In this document: positions 32,991-44,714 of the stretch, one piece after another | Layout of the letters: every line of letters starts with the position of its first letter | How positions within the stretch are numbered: the stretch's first letter is position 1 | Source of the DNA: Cryptomeria japonica | Taxonomy: Eukaryota > Streptophyta > Pinopsida > Cupressales > Cupressaceae | Length of the DNA: 64,000 bases | NCBI RefSeq assembly: GCF_030272615.1 | Contig: NC_081409.1 | Span: 245,483,502 to 245,547,501, forward strand | Direction of reading: 5' to 3' | Notes under the pieces: model-generated | Told to the model about the DNA's origin: nothing | Seen by the model: the letters and a program-made list of their open reading frames with translations, nothing else | The model's database searches: none | Made by a program: the position numbers and the translations under genes

Positions 32991-33712
32991 CAAAGGATAT
33001 CCTAGTATGGTATAGCAATCGGATACTGGAGAGCGACTCAAAGACTGACTCACATGAGTGGGAATTTGATTCCATCCAGCTTAATACTTCAGATGAGGAA
33101 GATGCATCACTACCTCCATCTTGCAAAGACATCCCTATTTACGGAGAAGCACAGATGAAGACCTCTTGGGTTCCTGGACTGGAAACATCTTCCATAGACC
33201 TACATTGCATCCTACGCCTGATTCTAATAGGGAGAGTACCATCAATGACCTTCATCATAATGTCTTAACCCTCACTAACACATCTAAAAAACTTAACCTA
33301 ATCGATGAGGTAATTCCCATTATCCATCCTGAACTTATCGAATGGAACCAACCTAATTCCCCATGTCTTGACCATTTCCAAAATGATGAGGCAATCATTG
33401 ACTTTTTGGAACTACGGGATAACATGCCAAGCGAGGATCACAAAGCTGGATTCGCCATAGAACTTAATAGCACAACATACTTTGGGGCGGATGCCAACCC
33501 TTTCAGCTGCAGAAATATAACAATAAAACATGGATCTTCCAGTGAAAACCACACCGTGGAATTGTTTGATCCCACAAAAGTAAAAAGAAAGAGCGTATCT
33601 AATGGTGAAAACATCTTTGAGGTGCCGAAGGAAAAAAGGTATGACATTCTCCCTTCTAGTACACACCAGGAACGATTAACAATTCTCACCAAGGAAACAA
33701 AAGAATACAACG
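32991..33712 (+). pseudogene. Pre-RT linker of copy Ib
   Basis: Matches 17,032-17,734 and 38,283-39,030. It is acidic, with PIIHPELIEWNQPN, FLELRDNMPSEDH and the KRKSVSNGENIFE block. Open over 228 codons at 33,121-33,807 into the start of RT. Confidence 0.7.
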
Positions 33713-34623
33713 TGGGGACTCCTGAAACACCTCACCACATACATTTGGCATCTCTTTTAACTCCAGAGGAACAACCTAAGTTTGTTGAATTCTTTCAGAA
33801 GCGCTAGATTAACTTTGCATGGTCATATGCAGACATGCCTGGGCTTGATCCTGATTTAGTCATGCATCACCTCACAGTAGCAGAAGGAGCCAAACCTGTC
33901 AAGCAGAAGCTTCACAAGATGCATCCTCAGACTGTAGTACTAGTCAAAGCAGATTTTAAGAAACTCCTAGATGTTGGTTTTATTAGAACAATTAAATATA
34001 CAGATTGGATATCCAATATTGTGTCTGTCGGAAAACCAAATGGGGGCATCCATATCTATACTAACTTTAAAGATTTGAACAAAGCATGTCCTAAAGATGA
34101 CTTCCCCCTACTAAACATCAACATAATAGTGGACCTAACAATAGGACATGCCATGCTTTCACTCATGGATGGCTTTTCAGAGTACAATTAGATAAAGATC
34201 GCACCAAAGGATCAACATAAGACGACGTTCACATGTCCATGGGGCACATACAACTAGAATGTAATGCCTTTTGGTTTAAAGAATGTAGGAGTGACCTATC
34301 AAAGAGCAATGACCAACATCTTTTATGACATGATGCATACCATAATGGAAGATTATGTTGATGACTTATTGGCAAAATCTCTAACAAGAGAAGGTCATCT
34401 AGAAATATTAGAGAAAATCTTTGATAGACTAGAACAATATCATGTTCGACTTAACCCAAAGAAATGTGTCTTTGGAGTAACCTCAGGGAAGCTTCTAGGA
34501 TACATTGTCTCAAGTAAGCATATTGAGGTTGATCCTGCAAAGGTCAAAGCAATCATGGACATGCCACCTCCGAAAAACATCAGTCAACTAAGGACATTAC
34601 AAGGGTGGCTTCAATCCATCTGA
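33713..34623 (+). pseudogene. Reverse transcriptase of copy Ib
   Basis: MEDYVDDLL is intact near 34,345. Stops occur at 33,807 (CGC TAG against CAC CAG in Ia), 34,189 (AAT TAG against AAT CAG) and 34,256 (TAG against TGG). The NFKDLNKACPKDDFPLLN block carries substitutions at conserved positions (Arg-Asp to Lys-Asp, Pro to Leu). Inactive. Confidence 0.85.
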
Positions 34624-35563
34624 AGATTCATTGCACAACTAGCAGATAAGTGTCACCCACTTACACACCTGTTACACAAGAACATCCGCTTTCAATGGGA
34701 TACCAGATGCTAGCAAGCATTCCAAATACTTAAAGATTATCTCATGAATACACCATTGTTGATCCCACCAGATCCAAGTAAGCCTCTACTACTCTATATA
34801 TCAACAACAAATACAACATTGGGTGTACTATTGGCACAACACAATGCCGAAGGGAAAGAGTGTGTTGTTTAATACATCTCTCGCACACTGGTGGCTATGA
34901 ACTCAATTACATACCTATTGAGCGAGCTTGCCTAGCAGTATTCTTGGTAGCCACCAAATTGAGGCACTATCTATTGACACATAAAGTGCAACTCATTGCA
35001 AAGATCGATCCACTCAAGTACTTACTCAGCAAAGCAGTGTTGACAGGCCGTTTGGCCAAATGGGTGATGATTCTAAGTGAATTTGGCATCAAATATGTGG
35101 ACCGTAAGGCTATCAAAGGCCAATTTATTGCAGATCAATTGGCTGATGCTCTCCTCATAGGCAATCATCCTCTCATTTCCAATTTTCCAGATGAAGAGAT
35201 ATCATGATCGCAGTAGCACAACCATGGAAACTATACTTTGATGGTTCATACACTAGGCATTGCTCGACGGTAGGTATCCTGTTTATCACACCTCAAGGTG
35301 ACAACATCCCAAAGTCTTACAAGCTCACATTTCCATGCACCAACAACATAGCTGAATATGAGGCCTTGATCACAAGACTCAGGCTAGCTGTACAATGGAA
35401 GTTACAAGAACTAAAAGTATATGGTGACTCCCAACTGGTCATTCGACAAGCAACAAATCAATATCAGACCAAGGATGACAAACCAATGCCATACAAACAA
35501 ATGGTGGACAAATTAAAGGCATCATTCACTACTATCACCTTTGAGAAAATACTTAGAGATTAG
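34624..35563 (+). pseudogene. Gypsy-type and archaeal-type RNase H of copy Ib
   Basis: The first RNase H lies at about 34,740-35,190 (LLLYISTTNTTLGVLLAQ; LSEFGIKYVDRKAIKGQ), with a stop near 34,870. The second begins LYFDGSYTRH at 35,222 and keeps AEYEAL and YGDSQL, so its visible acidic residues are in place. Confidence 0.85.
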
Positions 35564-35581
35564 AATTGAGTTGCTGACGCT

Positions 35582-36975
35582 ATGGCTACTATTGCATCTC
35601 TCCTAGATCTTCCACAGAATTCAACACGCTATGAGTTCTTGGTAGAACAACTTTGGACTCATGCTTATGATATCCCCGAATCTGAGATGATATGTCGCCT
35701 TATCGGCTCTGAATCCCCATGGTACGGTGAGTTCTACACCTACCTCCGTGATCACACCCTTCCTCCTAACCAATCAAATAACCAACGTAAAAACTTCATT
35801 CGCCAAACCGCTCGATATACCATTATTGCTGAAACCCTATACCGACGCAGTCTTGATGGTACTCTCTTTCGATGTTTGGAACAGGATGAGATAACAAAGG
35901 CCTTCGAAGAAGTACATGAAGGAATTTGTGGAACTCATGCAAGCGGACCATCCCTAGCCAAGAAACTCATGCGCACTGGAAACTATTGGCCATCCATGGA
36001 AAAACAGTCCTACTACGTTGTCAGAAAGTGCAAGAAATGCGAAGTTCATGGAGACCTGATACATGCACCAGCATAGGAATTGCAACCAATCACAATACCA
36101 TGGCCTTTTTGTCAATGGGGACTTGACCTTGTGGGTAAAATCCATCCATCTTCATCCAATGGCCACAAATTCATCATTATCGCCACCGAATTCTTCACAA
36201 AGTGGATCAAAGTTGTTCTGCTTACCCAAGTCATCGGCAAGGAGATCACCTCATTCATCCTTAATTACATCATATGCTAGTATGGTGTACCCATGTCCAA
36301 CATCATAGATTACGAGCTTCCTTTCAAAAATTGGGATGTCCATGAACTTTGTGAGAAGTTTCACATCCAACACCGCTTTTCCACTCCCTATTACCCACAA
36401 GGCAATGGTCAGGCCAAAGCATCAAACAAGAACATATTGAGAATCCTCAAAAAGACAGTCAATGATGTCGGTCGTGATTGGCATGTTCAATTAAATCCAG
36501 CACTATGGGCATATCGAACTAGCATGCGAACCCCTACAGGCACAACTCCTTACTCACTAGTCTACGGTGCATAAGCTATCCTTCCTATTGAGGTTGAGAT
36601 ACCATCTCTATGGGTTTCCTTGCATAATCTCATAGATGATGAAACATACAGAGTATCTCGTCTTCAGGACTTAGAGCTACTAGATGAGAAACAACAAGCT
36701 GCATACAATCACCTCAAGGCCTATTAGCAGCGCATGAGAAGAAGCTATAATCATCGGGTTAGACCTTGTACATTTGAGGTAGGTAATCTTGTTCTTCGAG
36801 AGAATCCTCGTAACCAACCAAATAGAGAACATCAGGGAAAGTTTGAATCAAACTAGTTGGGTCCATATGTTATCACTGATGTATTTGGGTCCGGGCATAT
36901 CAGTTGGCCACGTACGAAGGAGAACTGCTAGCAGATCCGATCAACAACATGCACCTCAAATGGTTTTATACATAA
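35582..36975 (+). pseudogene. Integrase of copy Ib
   Basis: The zinc-binding region HEGICGTHASGPS ... CKKCEVHGD (35,915-36,058) is complete. In the core the first Asp (WGLDLVGKI) is present, the second site reads IDYELP instead of TDNGLP, and the catalytic Glu is Lys (GQAKASNK). The C-terminal domain includes RRSYNHRVRP and a damaged GPYV block, ending near 36,975. Premature stops at 36,076, 36,280, 36,572, 36,727 and 36,855. Two of the three catalytic positions are affected, so this copy could not integrate. Confidence 0.85.
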
Positions 36976-37405
36976 GCTGTAAAGAGCATCAGGCTCCCAT
37001 ACATACCGGAAAAACACTAAAAACATTCAAATAAATGTCCTGAAGAAAATACAAAAACATCAAAATAGTAAAGAAAAATCATGCATCCAAACAGTGAATA
37101 ACCACTCCAGGGACACCTTGGGTAAGTGCGATGGTGAATACCTGGCAAACAGGTGCCACTCATAAAGGCTATGGCTGCATTGTCTTTCAGACTTGTTGCG
37201 ATCATATTCATTTCATCCATTCATCTATCAGTCCAAAACCATGGCTTGTTATTAATCTGCAATCAAGGATAGTCCTTCATGTGTCTCGCATCCCACTTTT
37301 TCATAGTCATGTCTAAACTGGGGGCAATACCCTTAATCTAGTTGATGGAAGTGGATTATGAAATACTTGTGATTCATTAATTTCTTCATTCAAAACTGTC
37401 TCAAC
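36976..37405 (+). other. 3' non-coding sequence after pol in copy Ib
   Basis: Aligns with 42,230-42,655 of Ic, including CTAAACTGGGGGCAATACC. It breaks off near 37,405, where sequence from the protease/G-patch interval of another copy (Ic) begins. Ib therefore lacks its spacer, PMD ORF and 3' LTR. Confidence 0.7.
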
Positions 37406-38230
37406 AACAGAGATTACCATTCCCAACAATAGAGAAGCCATCTCATCCACATCATATGTAAGTCCAGCCTCTCTTTCCAGTTCAAACACCACTATACCCA
37501 AGCAAGAGAAGCTCAAGATGAAAATAGCAGAGGAAGGTCCTGGGGAGTAAAATTTGAGTCAACTCTTTTGTGTTGGAAAAATGCCTACTTCTCCTAGAAC
37601 TCATGGTAAACCTCAACGGTTACTTCAAATGCCACTAGTCAAGCCAACATGCACTTTGACGCCATTCATACTTGGAAAGAGTCAAGAAGAAGAAACCAGA
37701 GATGAGGACTTAGAAGAATGGATCTATAAAGACCCAATCACCGCGGACATCCCACAAGCTAAGCTTCCCAAAGATTAGTATGGCAAAGGCCTTCTCATTA
37801 TGCAAAGAATGGGTTATGATGGTTAGAGTGCTTTGGGACCTTGCAAGCAAGGACGACATGAACCACTGCAGCCGGAATATAAACCCAAAGATAACACGGG
37901 ACTAGGCTTTCAAAAGGAGAGCCTTCCTAAGCTTAAATTCAAAGGAAAACCCAACAAACCACTATATCAGCCTAAAAACCTAAAGAGGTCACCTTTGATT
38001 ATATCAGCAACACCGCTCATCATAACAACTGCCCCATTGAGGCTAAAAATCCCGGAAAACCATCCACAACACCAATCATCCCACCAATCAAACCAGAAAT
38101 CCCATTAGTAGAAGCAACCGCATCAACAACACCATTAGCACTATCAGAATCCCCAGTAGTATCAACAACACTAGCAACTCCAGCAGAAGAACCAGATTCA
38201 ACAACATCGATACTTCCCGTATCGGATTCT
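37406..38230 (+). pseudogene. Protease-to-G-patch interval and Thr/Pro linker of copy Ic
   Basis: The first recognisable part of Ic. An acidic block EEETRDEDLEEWIYKDPITA (37,685-37,750) is followed by YGKGLLIMQRMGYDG (G-patch start, near 37,775), LGPCKQGRHE and DNTGLGF. This interval is deleted in Ia and Ib but present in element O (9,479-9,051), so Ic retains the ancestral state here. A Ser/Thr/Pro linker follows. Gag and protease of Ic are absent. Confidence 0.7.
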
Positions 38231-38992
38231 TTGATCCCTATAATTCTTCCTGCAACACCAATCATTCCATCTATCCAGGTACATCAGCCGATCAAACCTA
38301 TAGTGTTTAACTCAAAGGATATCCCAGTATGGTATAGCAATCGGATACTAGAGAGCTACTTAGAGACTGACTCACATGAGTGGGAATTTGATTACATCAG
38401 GCGTAATACTTCAGATGAGGAAGACGCATCACTACCTCCAGCTCGCAAAGACATCCCTGTTTACAGAGAAGCACATATAAAGACCTCTTGGGTTCTTGGA
38501 CTGGAAACATCTTCCACAGACCCTACGTCATATCCTACGCCTGCTTCTGATAGGGAGAGTACCATCAACGACCTTCACCATAACATCTTAACCCTCACTG
38601 ACACATCTAATGAACTTAACCTAATTGATGAGGTAATGCCCATTATCCATCCTGAACTCATCGAATGGAACCAACCTAATGCCCCATGTCTTGACCATTT
38701 CCAAAATGATGAGGCGATCATTGACTTTTTGGAACTACGGGATAACATGCCAAGCAGGGATCACAAAGTTGGATTCACCATAGAATTTAATAGTGCAACA
38801 TACTTTGGGGTGGATGCCAAACCTTTTAACTACAAAAATATAACAATAAAACATGGATCTTCTCATGAAAGCCACATTGTGGAACTGTTTGATCCCACAA
38901 AAGTAAAAAGAAAGAGCGTATCCAATGGTGAAAACCTCTTTGAGGCGCTGGAGGATGAAAGGTTTGACATTTTCCCTTCTAGTACACAATAA
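38231..38992 (+). pseudogene. Pre-RT linker of copy Ic, open over 253 codons
   Basis: The longest undisturbed linker in the family. It contains VFNSKDIPVWYSNRILE, NTSDEEDASLPPARKDIPVY, EVMPIIHPELIEWNQPN and FLELRDNMPSRDH. Ends TAA 38,990, just before RT. No known domain. Confidence 0.7.
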
Positions 38993-39034
38993 AAATGATC
39001 AATAATTCTCATCGAGGAAATAAAAGAATACAAC

Positions 39035-39946
39035 GTGGGAACTCCTGAAACACCTCACCAAATACATCTAGCATCTCTTTTAACTCCAGAGGAACAACCT
39101 AAGTTTGTTGAATTCTTCCAGAAGCACCAGATTAACATTGTGTGGTCATATGCAGACATGCCTGGGCTTGATTCTGATTTAGTCATGCATCACCACACCA
39201 TAACAAAAGGAGCTAAACCTGTCAAGCAAAAGCTTCACAAGATGCATCCTTAGATTGCAGTACTAGTCAAAGCAGAACTTAAGAAACTCCTAGATGTTAG
39301 TTTTATTAGACCAATTGATTATGCGGATTGGATATCCAATATTGTGCCTGTCAGCAAACCAAATGGGGGCATCTGTATCTATACTGACTTCAGAGATCTG
39401 AACAAAGCATTTCCTAAAGATGACTTCCCCCTACCAAACATTGACATAATAGTGGACCTAATAGCAGGACATGCCATGCTTTCACTCATGGATGGCTTTT
39501 CAGTGTACAATCAGATAAAGATTGCACCAGAGGATCAACATAAGACAACCTTCACATGTCCATGGGGCACATACTGCTGGAATGTAATGCCTTTTGGTTT
39601 AAAGAATGCAGGAGCAACCTATCAAACCACAATGACCACCATCTTTCATGACATGATGCATACCATAATGGAAGATTATGTTGATGACTTATTGGAAAAA
39701 TCAATAACAAGAGAAGGTCATCTAGAAATATTAGAGAAAATCTTTGATAGACTAGAACAATATCATGTTCGACTCAACCCAAAGAAATGTGTCTTTGGAG
39801 TAACCTCAGGGAAGCTTCTAGGACATATTGTCTCAAGTAAGGGTATTGAGGTTGATCCTGTAAAGGTCAAAGCAATCGTGGACATGCCACCTTCGAAAAA
39901 CATCAGTCAGCTAAGGACATTACAAGGGCAACTTCAATCCATTTGA
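39035..39946 (+). pseudogene. Reverse transcriptase of copy Ic
   Basis: Block order as in Ia. TAG at 39,251-39,253 stands where Ia has CAG. From 39,344 it is open for 200 codons with DFRDLNKAFPKDDFPLPN (Cys to Phe), MDGFSVYNQIKIAPEDQ, MPFGLKNAGATYQ and MEDYVDDLL. Ends at the TGA shared with Ia and Ib (39,944). Confidence 0.85.
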
Positions 39947-40738
39947 AGATTCATTGCACAACTAGTAGATAAGTGTCGCCCATTTACACACCTATTACAC
40001 AAGAACATCCGCTTTCAATGGGATACCAGATGCTAGCAAGCATTCCAGATACTTAAAGATTATCTCATGAATACACCATTGTTGATCCCACCAGATCCGA
40101 GTAAGCCTCTACTACTCTATATATCAACAACAAATATTGCATTGGGTGTACTATTGGCACAACACAATGCAGAAGGGAAAGAGTGTGTTGTTTACTACAT
40201 CTCTCGCACACTAGTTGGTTATGAAATCAATTACACACCTATTGAGCGATCTTGCCTAGCAGTAAACTTGGTAGACACTAAACTGAGGCAGTATTTATTG
40301 ACACATAAAGTACAACTCATTGAAAAGATCGATGCACTCAAGTACTTACTCAGCAAAGAAACGTTGATAGGTTGTTTGGCCAAATGGGTGATGATTCTAA
40401 GTGAATTTGACATTGAATATGTGGACCGTAAGGCTATCAAAGGCCAAGTTATTGCAGATCAGTTTGCCTATGCTCCCCTCATTGGCAATCATCCTCTCAT
40501 TTCCAATTTTCCAAATGTAGAGATATTCATTATCACAGCAACACAACCATGGAAACTATACTTTGATGGTTCATACACTAGGGATGGCTCGGGGGTAGGT
40601 ATCCTATTTATCACACCTCAAGGTGACAATATCCTAAAGTCTTACAGGCTCACATTTCATGCACCAACAACATAGTTCAATATGAGGACTTGATCACAAG
40701 ACTCAGGCTAGCTATACAAGACCAAGGATGACAAACTC
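39947..40738 (+). pseudogene. RNase H domains of copy Ic
   Basis: The gypsy-type RNase H is open from 40,067 (NTPLLIPPDPSKPLLLYIS; YYISRTLVGYEINYTPIE), leading through LSEFDIEYVDRKAIKGQ into the archaeal-type RNase H (LYFDGSYTRDGSG). A frameshift near 40,660 and a deletion of about 65 bp near 40,720 remove the region of the third acidic residue (YGDSQL). Confidence 0.85.
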
Positions 40739-42229
40739 ATGCCATACAAACAAATGGTGGACAAATTAAAGGCATCATTCACTACTATCACCTTTGAGAA
40801 AATACCCAAAGATCATAATCGAGTTGCTGACACTATGGCTACCATTGCATCTCTCCTAGATCTTCCACAGAATTCAACACGCTATGAGTTCTTGGTAGAA
40901 CAACTTTGGATTTGCGCTTATGATATCTCCAAATCTGAGATGATTTTTTGCCTTATCGGTTTCGAATCCCCATGGTATGGAGAGTTCTACACCTACCTCC
41001 GTGATCACACCCTTCCTCCTAACCAATTGAATAACCAACATAAAACCTTCATTCACCAAACCGCTCGATATACCATTATTACTAAAACCCTATACCGATG
41101 CAGTCTTGATGGTACTCTCCTTCGATGTTTGGAACGGGATGAGATAACAAAGGCCTTGGAAGAGGTACATGAAGGAATTTGTGGAACTCATGCAAGCAGT
41201 CCGTCCCTAGCCAAGAAACTCATGTGCACTAGATACTATTGGCCATCCACGGAAAAAGACTCCTACTACTTTGTCAAAAATTGCAAGAAATGCCAAGTTC
41301 ATGGAGACTTGATACATGCACCAACACAGAAATTGCAACCAATCACAACACCATGGCCTTTTTGTCAATGGGGACTTGACCTTGTTTTTAAAATCCATCC
41401 ATCTTCATCCAACGGCCGCAAATACATCATTACTGCCACCGAATACTTCACAAACTGGATCGAAGCTGTTCCACTCACCCAAGTCACCGACAAGAAGATC
41501 ACCTCATTCATCCTTAATTACATCATCTGCCGGTATGGTGTACCCATGTCCATCATCACAGATAATGGGCTTCCTTTCAAAAATCAAGATGTCTGTGAAC
41601 TTTGTGAGAAGTTTCAAATCCAACACTGCTTTTCCACTCCCTATTACCCACAAGGCAATGGTTAGGCCGAAGCATCAAACAAGAACATATTAAGAATCCT
41701 CCAAAATACATTCAATGATGTCGGTCATGATTGGCATGTTCAGTTAAATCCAGCACTACGAGCGTATCGAACTAGCATTCAAACCCCTACAGGCGCAACT
41801 CCTTACTCACTCGTCTACGATGCAAAAGCTATCCTTCTTATTGAGTTTGAGATACCATCTCTATAGGTTTCCTTGCATAATCTCATAGATGATGAAGCAT
41901 ACAGAGTATCCTGTCTTCAGGACCTAGAGCTACTTGATGAGAAATGACAAGTTGCATACAATCACCTCAAGGCCTATCAACAGCACATGAACAGAAGCTA
42001 TAATCATCGGGTTAGACCTCATACATTTGAGGTAGGTGATCTTGTTCTTCAAGAGAATCCTCATGACCAACCAAATAGAGAACATCAAGGTAAGTTTGAA
42101 TCAAACTGGTTGGGTCCATATGTTATCACTGTTGTATTTGGGTCTGGGGCATATCAGTTGGCCACGTCTGAAGGAGAACCGCTAGCAGATCCGATCAACA
42201 ACATGCACCTCAAGCGGTTTTATACATAA
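40739..42229 (+). pseudogene. Integrase of copy Ic
   Basis: Open for 308 codons (40,739-41,665). HEGICGTHASSPS ... CKKCQVHGD is intact. Core motifs WGLDLVFKI, ITDNGLPF and, just after a TAG (41,663, CAG in Ib), AEASNK are all present, so the three catalytic acidic residues survive. More stops lie at 41,864 and 41,946. The C-terminal domain at 41,987-42,229 is clean (RVRPHTFEVGDLVL, KFESNWLGPYVI, HLKRFYT) and gives the natural pol end, TAA 42,227-42,229. Confidence 0.88.
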
Positions 42230-44714
42230 GCTGTACAGAGCATCAGACTCCCATACATACCAAAAAAAACACCAAAAACATTCAGATAAATGTCCTGAAG
42301 AAAATACAAAAACATCAAAATAGTAAAGAAAAATCATGCATCCAAACAGTGAACAACCACTGTGGTGGCACCTTGGGTAAGTGCGATGGTGAAAACTTGG
42401 CCAATAGGCGCCACTCGTAAAGGTTATGGCTCCATTGTCTTTCAGAATTGTTGCGATCACATTCATTTCATCCATTCATCCATCAGTCCAAAACCATGGC
42501 TTGTTATTAATCTGCAATCAAGGATAGTCCTTCATGCGTCTCGCATCCCACTTTTTCATAGTCATGTCTAAACTGGGGGCAATACCATTATTCTAGTTGA
42601 TGGAAGTGGATTATGCAATACTTGTGATTCATTAAGTTCTTCATTCAAAACTATCTCACAAAATCCATAACATTGGAAAACTATCTCACAAAATCCAAAA
42701 ACATTTTGAAAACATCAAAATCAATAAAAAACATGGCAACACCTTGTACATACATTTTTTAAAGCAGATACCAAACAAACATGGTGAAATAATCAAACGA
42801 TGACCACTTATCTGATCAACCAAACAATCGATATTAAAATGCAAAACTATCTTCACAAGGATGCATCCTTCCTTACCAAAACAAAGACAAGATCACATTT
42901 TCTTTGACAAGAAAATTTTGTTTAAGCTATCAAGTCTTTGGTTAGATTTGTGGGTTATTTATTCATTTATATCAGGTTCCTACGCTAGTCCAAGATATCC
43001 ACAAGTGATTAGAGTGGTCGGGATGGTTCTAAGCATTGTTTGCATGTCTTTTGTGAATTATTCCAATGAAGTTCTGGGGCATGTACTAATGGTGTCTACG
43101 TGGGAAGTTCACTAAGCTACGTGATCATATGCAAAATACAGTCATGGATCACTAAGGCTTGCTGACTACAGCGTATACCTCGACCATATGAGCATGAACC
43201 ATTATCAAGGGTCCATATTCTTTATTCTTTATTTATGTTGTTTGTTTGCAGGCACAATGCTCCATCCTTGGTTCCTACTGCCTCATCCAAGTTTAATATT
43301 ATCATGCTCAATGATGAAAATAAAGCACCATGGATCATCATTCCATCTCATCTATTTATATTGCATTCCATTGCATATCTCCCATCCATTTACTCATTCA
43401 TTATTCATATGCATGGTTTTGTATGCAAGTGTGAACAAATTTAATATGAGCAGTTATATGAAAATTGAGTTGGTCTTGGATACAATCATGACAGAGTACT
43501 CTGATACATCATCAGTGCATCATGCAAAGTCTGCACAACCTTGCATTCATTTATCATGATCATATCTTCATCATTACATTTAGTTGCATTTGCATCGAGT
43601 GCATTTCATATCATTTAGTTGCATTTAACTACATATAGTTCATTATCATTTATTGGCATTAGTCTCATTATATCATATCATCATTGCATAATCATGACAT
43701 TTAGGTTCATTTATATATTGCCCTTGTTTGCATTAACTATCATTATTAAGCCATTACTATGCATTCATTTAGTGTCAGTTACTGCTCATCATTTACCATC
43801 ATTAAAACACTTGTGTACCCTGCATTTGTTTAGATTCCCATAAGTTGCATACATTTATTTATCTATCCATTAGTTAAGTGCATTCATTTATCCATTTAGT
43901 ATATTATTATACTCATTCATTTTATTTCATTTAGGATTCATTACAAAAATGCATTCATTCTCATTTTTAATTGCATTAAGGTGCAGTTATTTGTTACCCA
44001 TGAGTTGCATTATCATTATCACTTCATCATATTTTTTGCCATTTAGAATCATAAACAAAACCATTTGTTTCCACATAGGTTCATACATTATCCATATGCA
44101 CTCATTTAGAAATCATCATTTAAACATTTGTACTTTACATTTGTTTATCCATATCACACTCATCTAACAAACATCTAAGTGCATTTACATACATAAATCA
44201 TTCATTTAGCGCATTATATAATAAACATCATTGCATATCATTATCTCATTGTCTCATCAAATATAAAATCCAAAGTACCATCATCATCATCATTTCATTA
44301 TGCATATATAATCATCATAGCATTTACATACATAAAGCATTGACATCAACAAATCATGCATATCAAACTGCATCCACATGTTAGCACCACATCATAAAAT
44401 ATGCATATAGACATCATGTAGGAATAAATCATCATAAAACATGCATATAGGAATCATCTCATAAACACATCCATATAGCAAGTACAAGTATCCATCTAAG
44501 AATAAATCATAAGATCATCATCCTGCATAAGCATCCATACATATCATCAACATGCATATCAACACAAAAATATGGGATCTCCTCATATATCACATGATAT
44601 CGCCAAAAATATACATGTATCAGAGTACAATGAAGTCCAAAATATCAGCTACCAAGAACCATCCAAGACACAGTCCAAAATGACAATGTAAAAACAACAT
44701 ACAAAAATGCTCTA
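42230..44714 (+). other. Non-coding spacer between pol and the antisense PMD ORF of copy Ic
   Basis: No supported gene. The first 430 bp match 36,976-37,405. A 30-bp direct duplication follows (42,647-42,706). From about 43,560 to 44,560 the sequence is dominated by degenerate CATTTA, GCATT and CATCAT words. The equivalent spacer of element O is similarly CATT-rich on its own sense strand. Confidence 0.6.
42647..42706. repeat. 30-bp tandem duplication
   Basis: AAAACTATCTCACAAAATCC opens both 42,647-42,676 and 42,677-42,706; the ends differ slightly. Confidence 0.85.
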
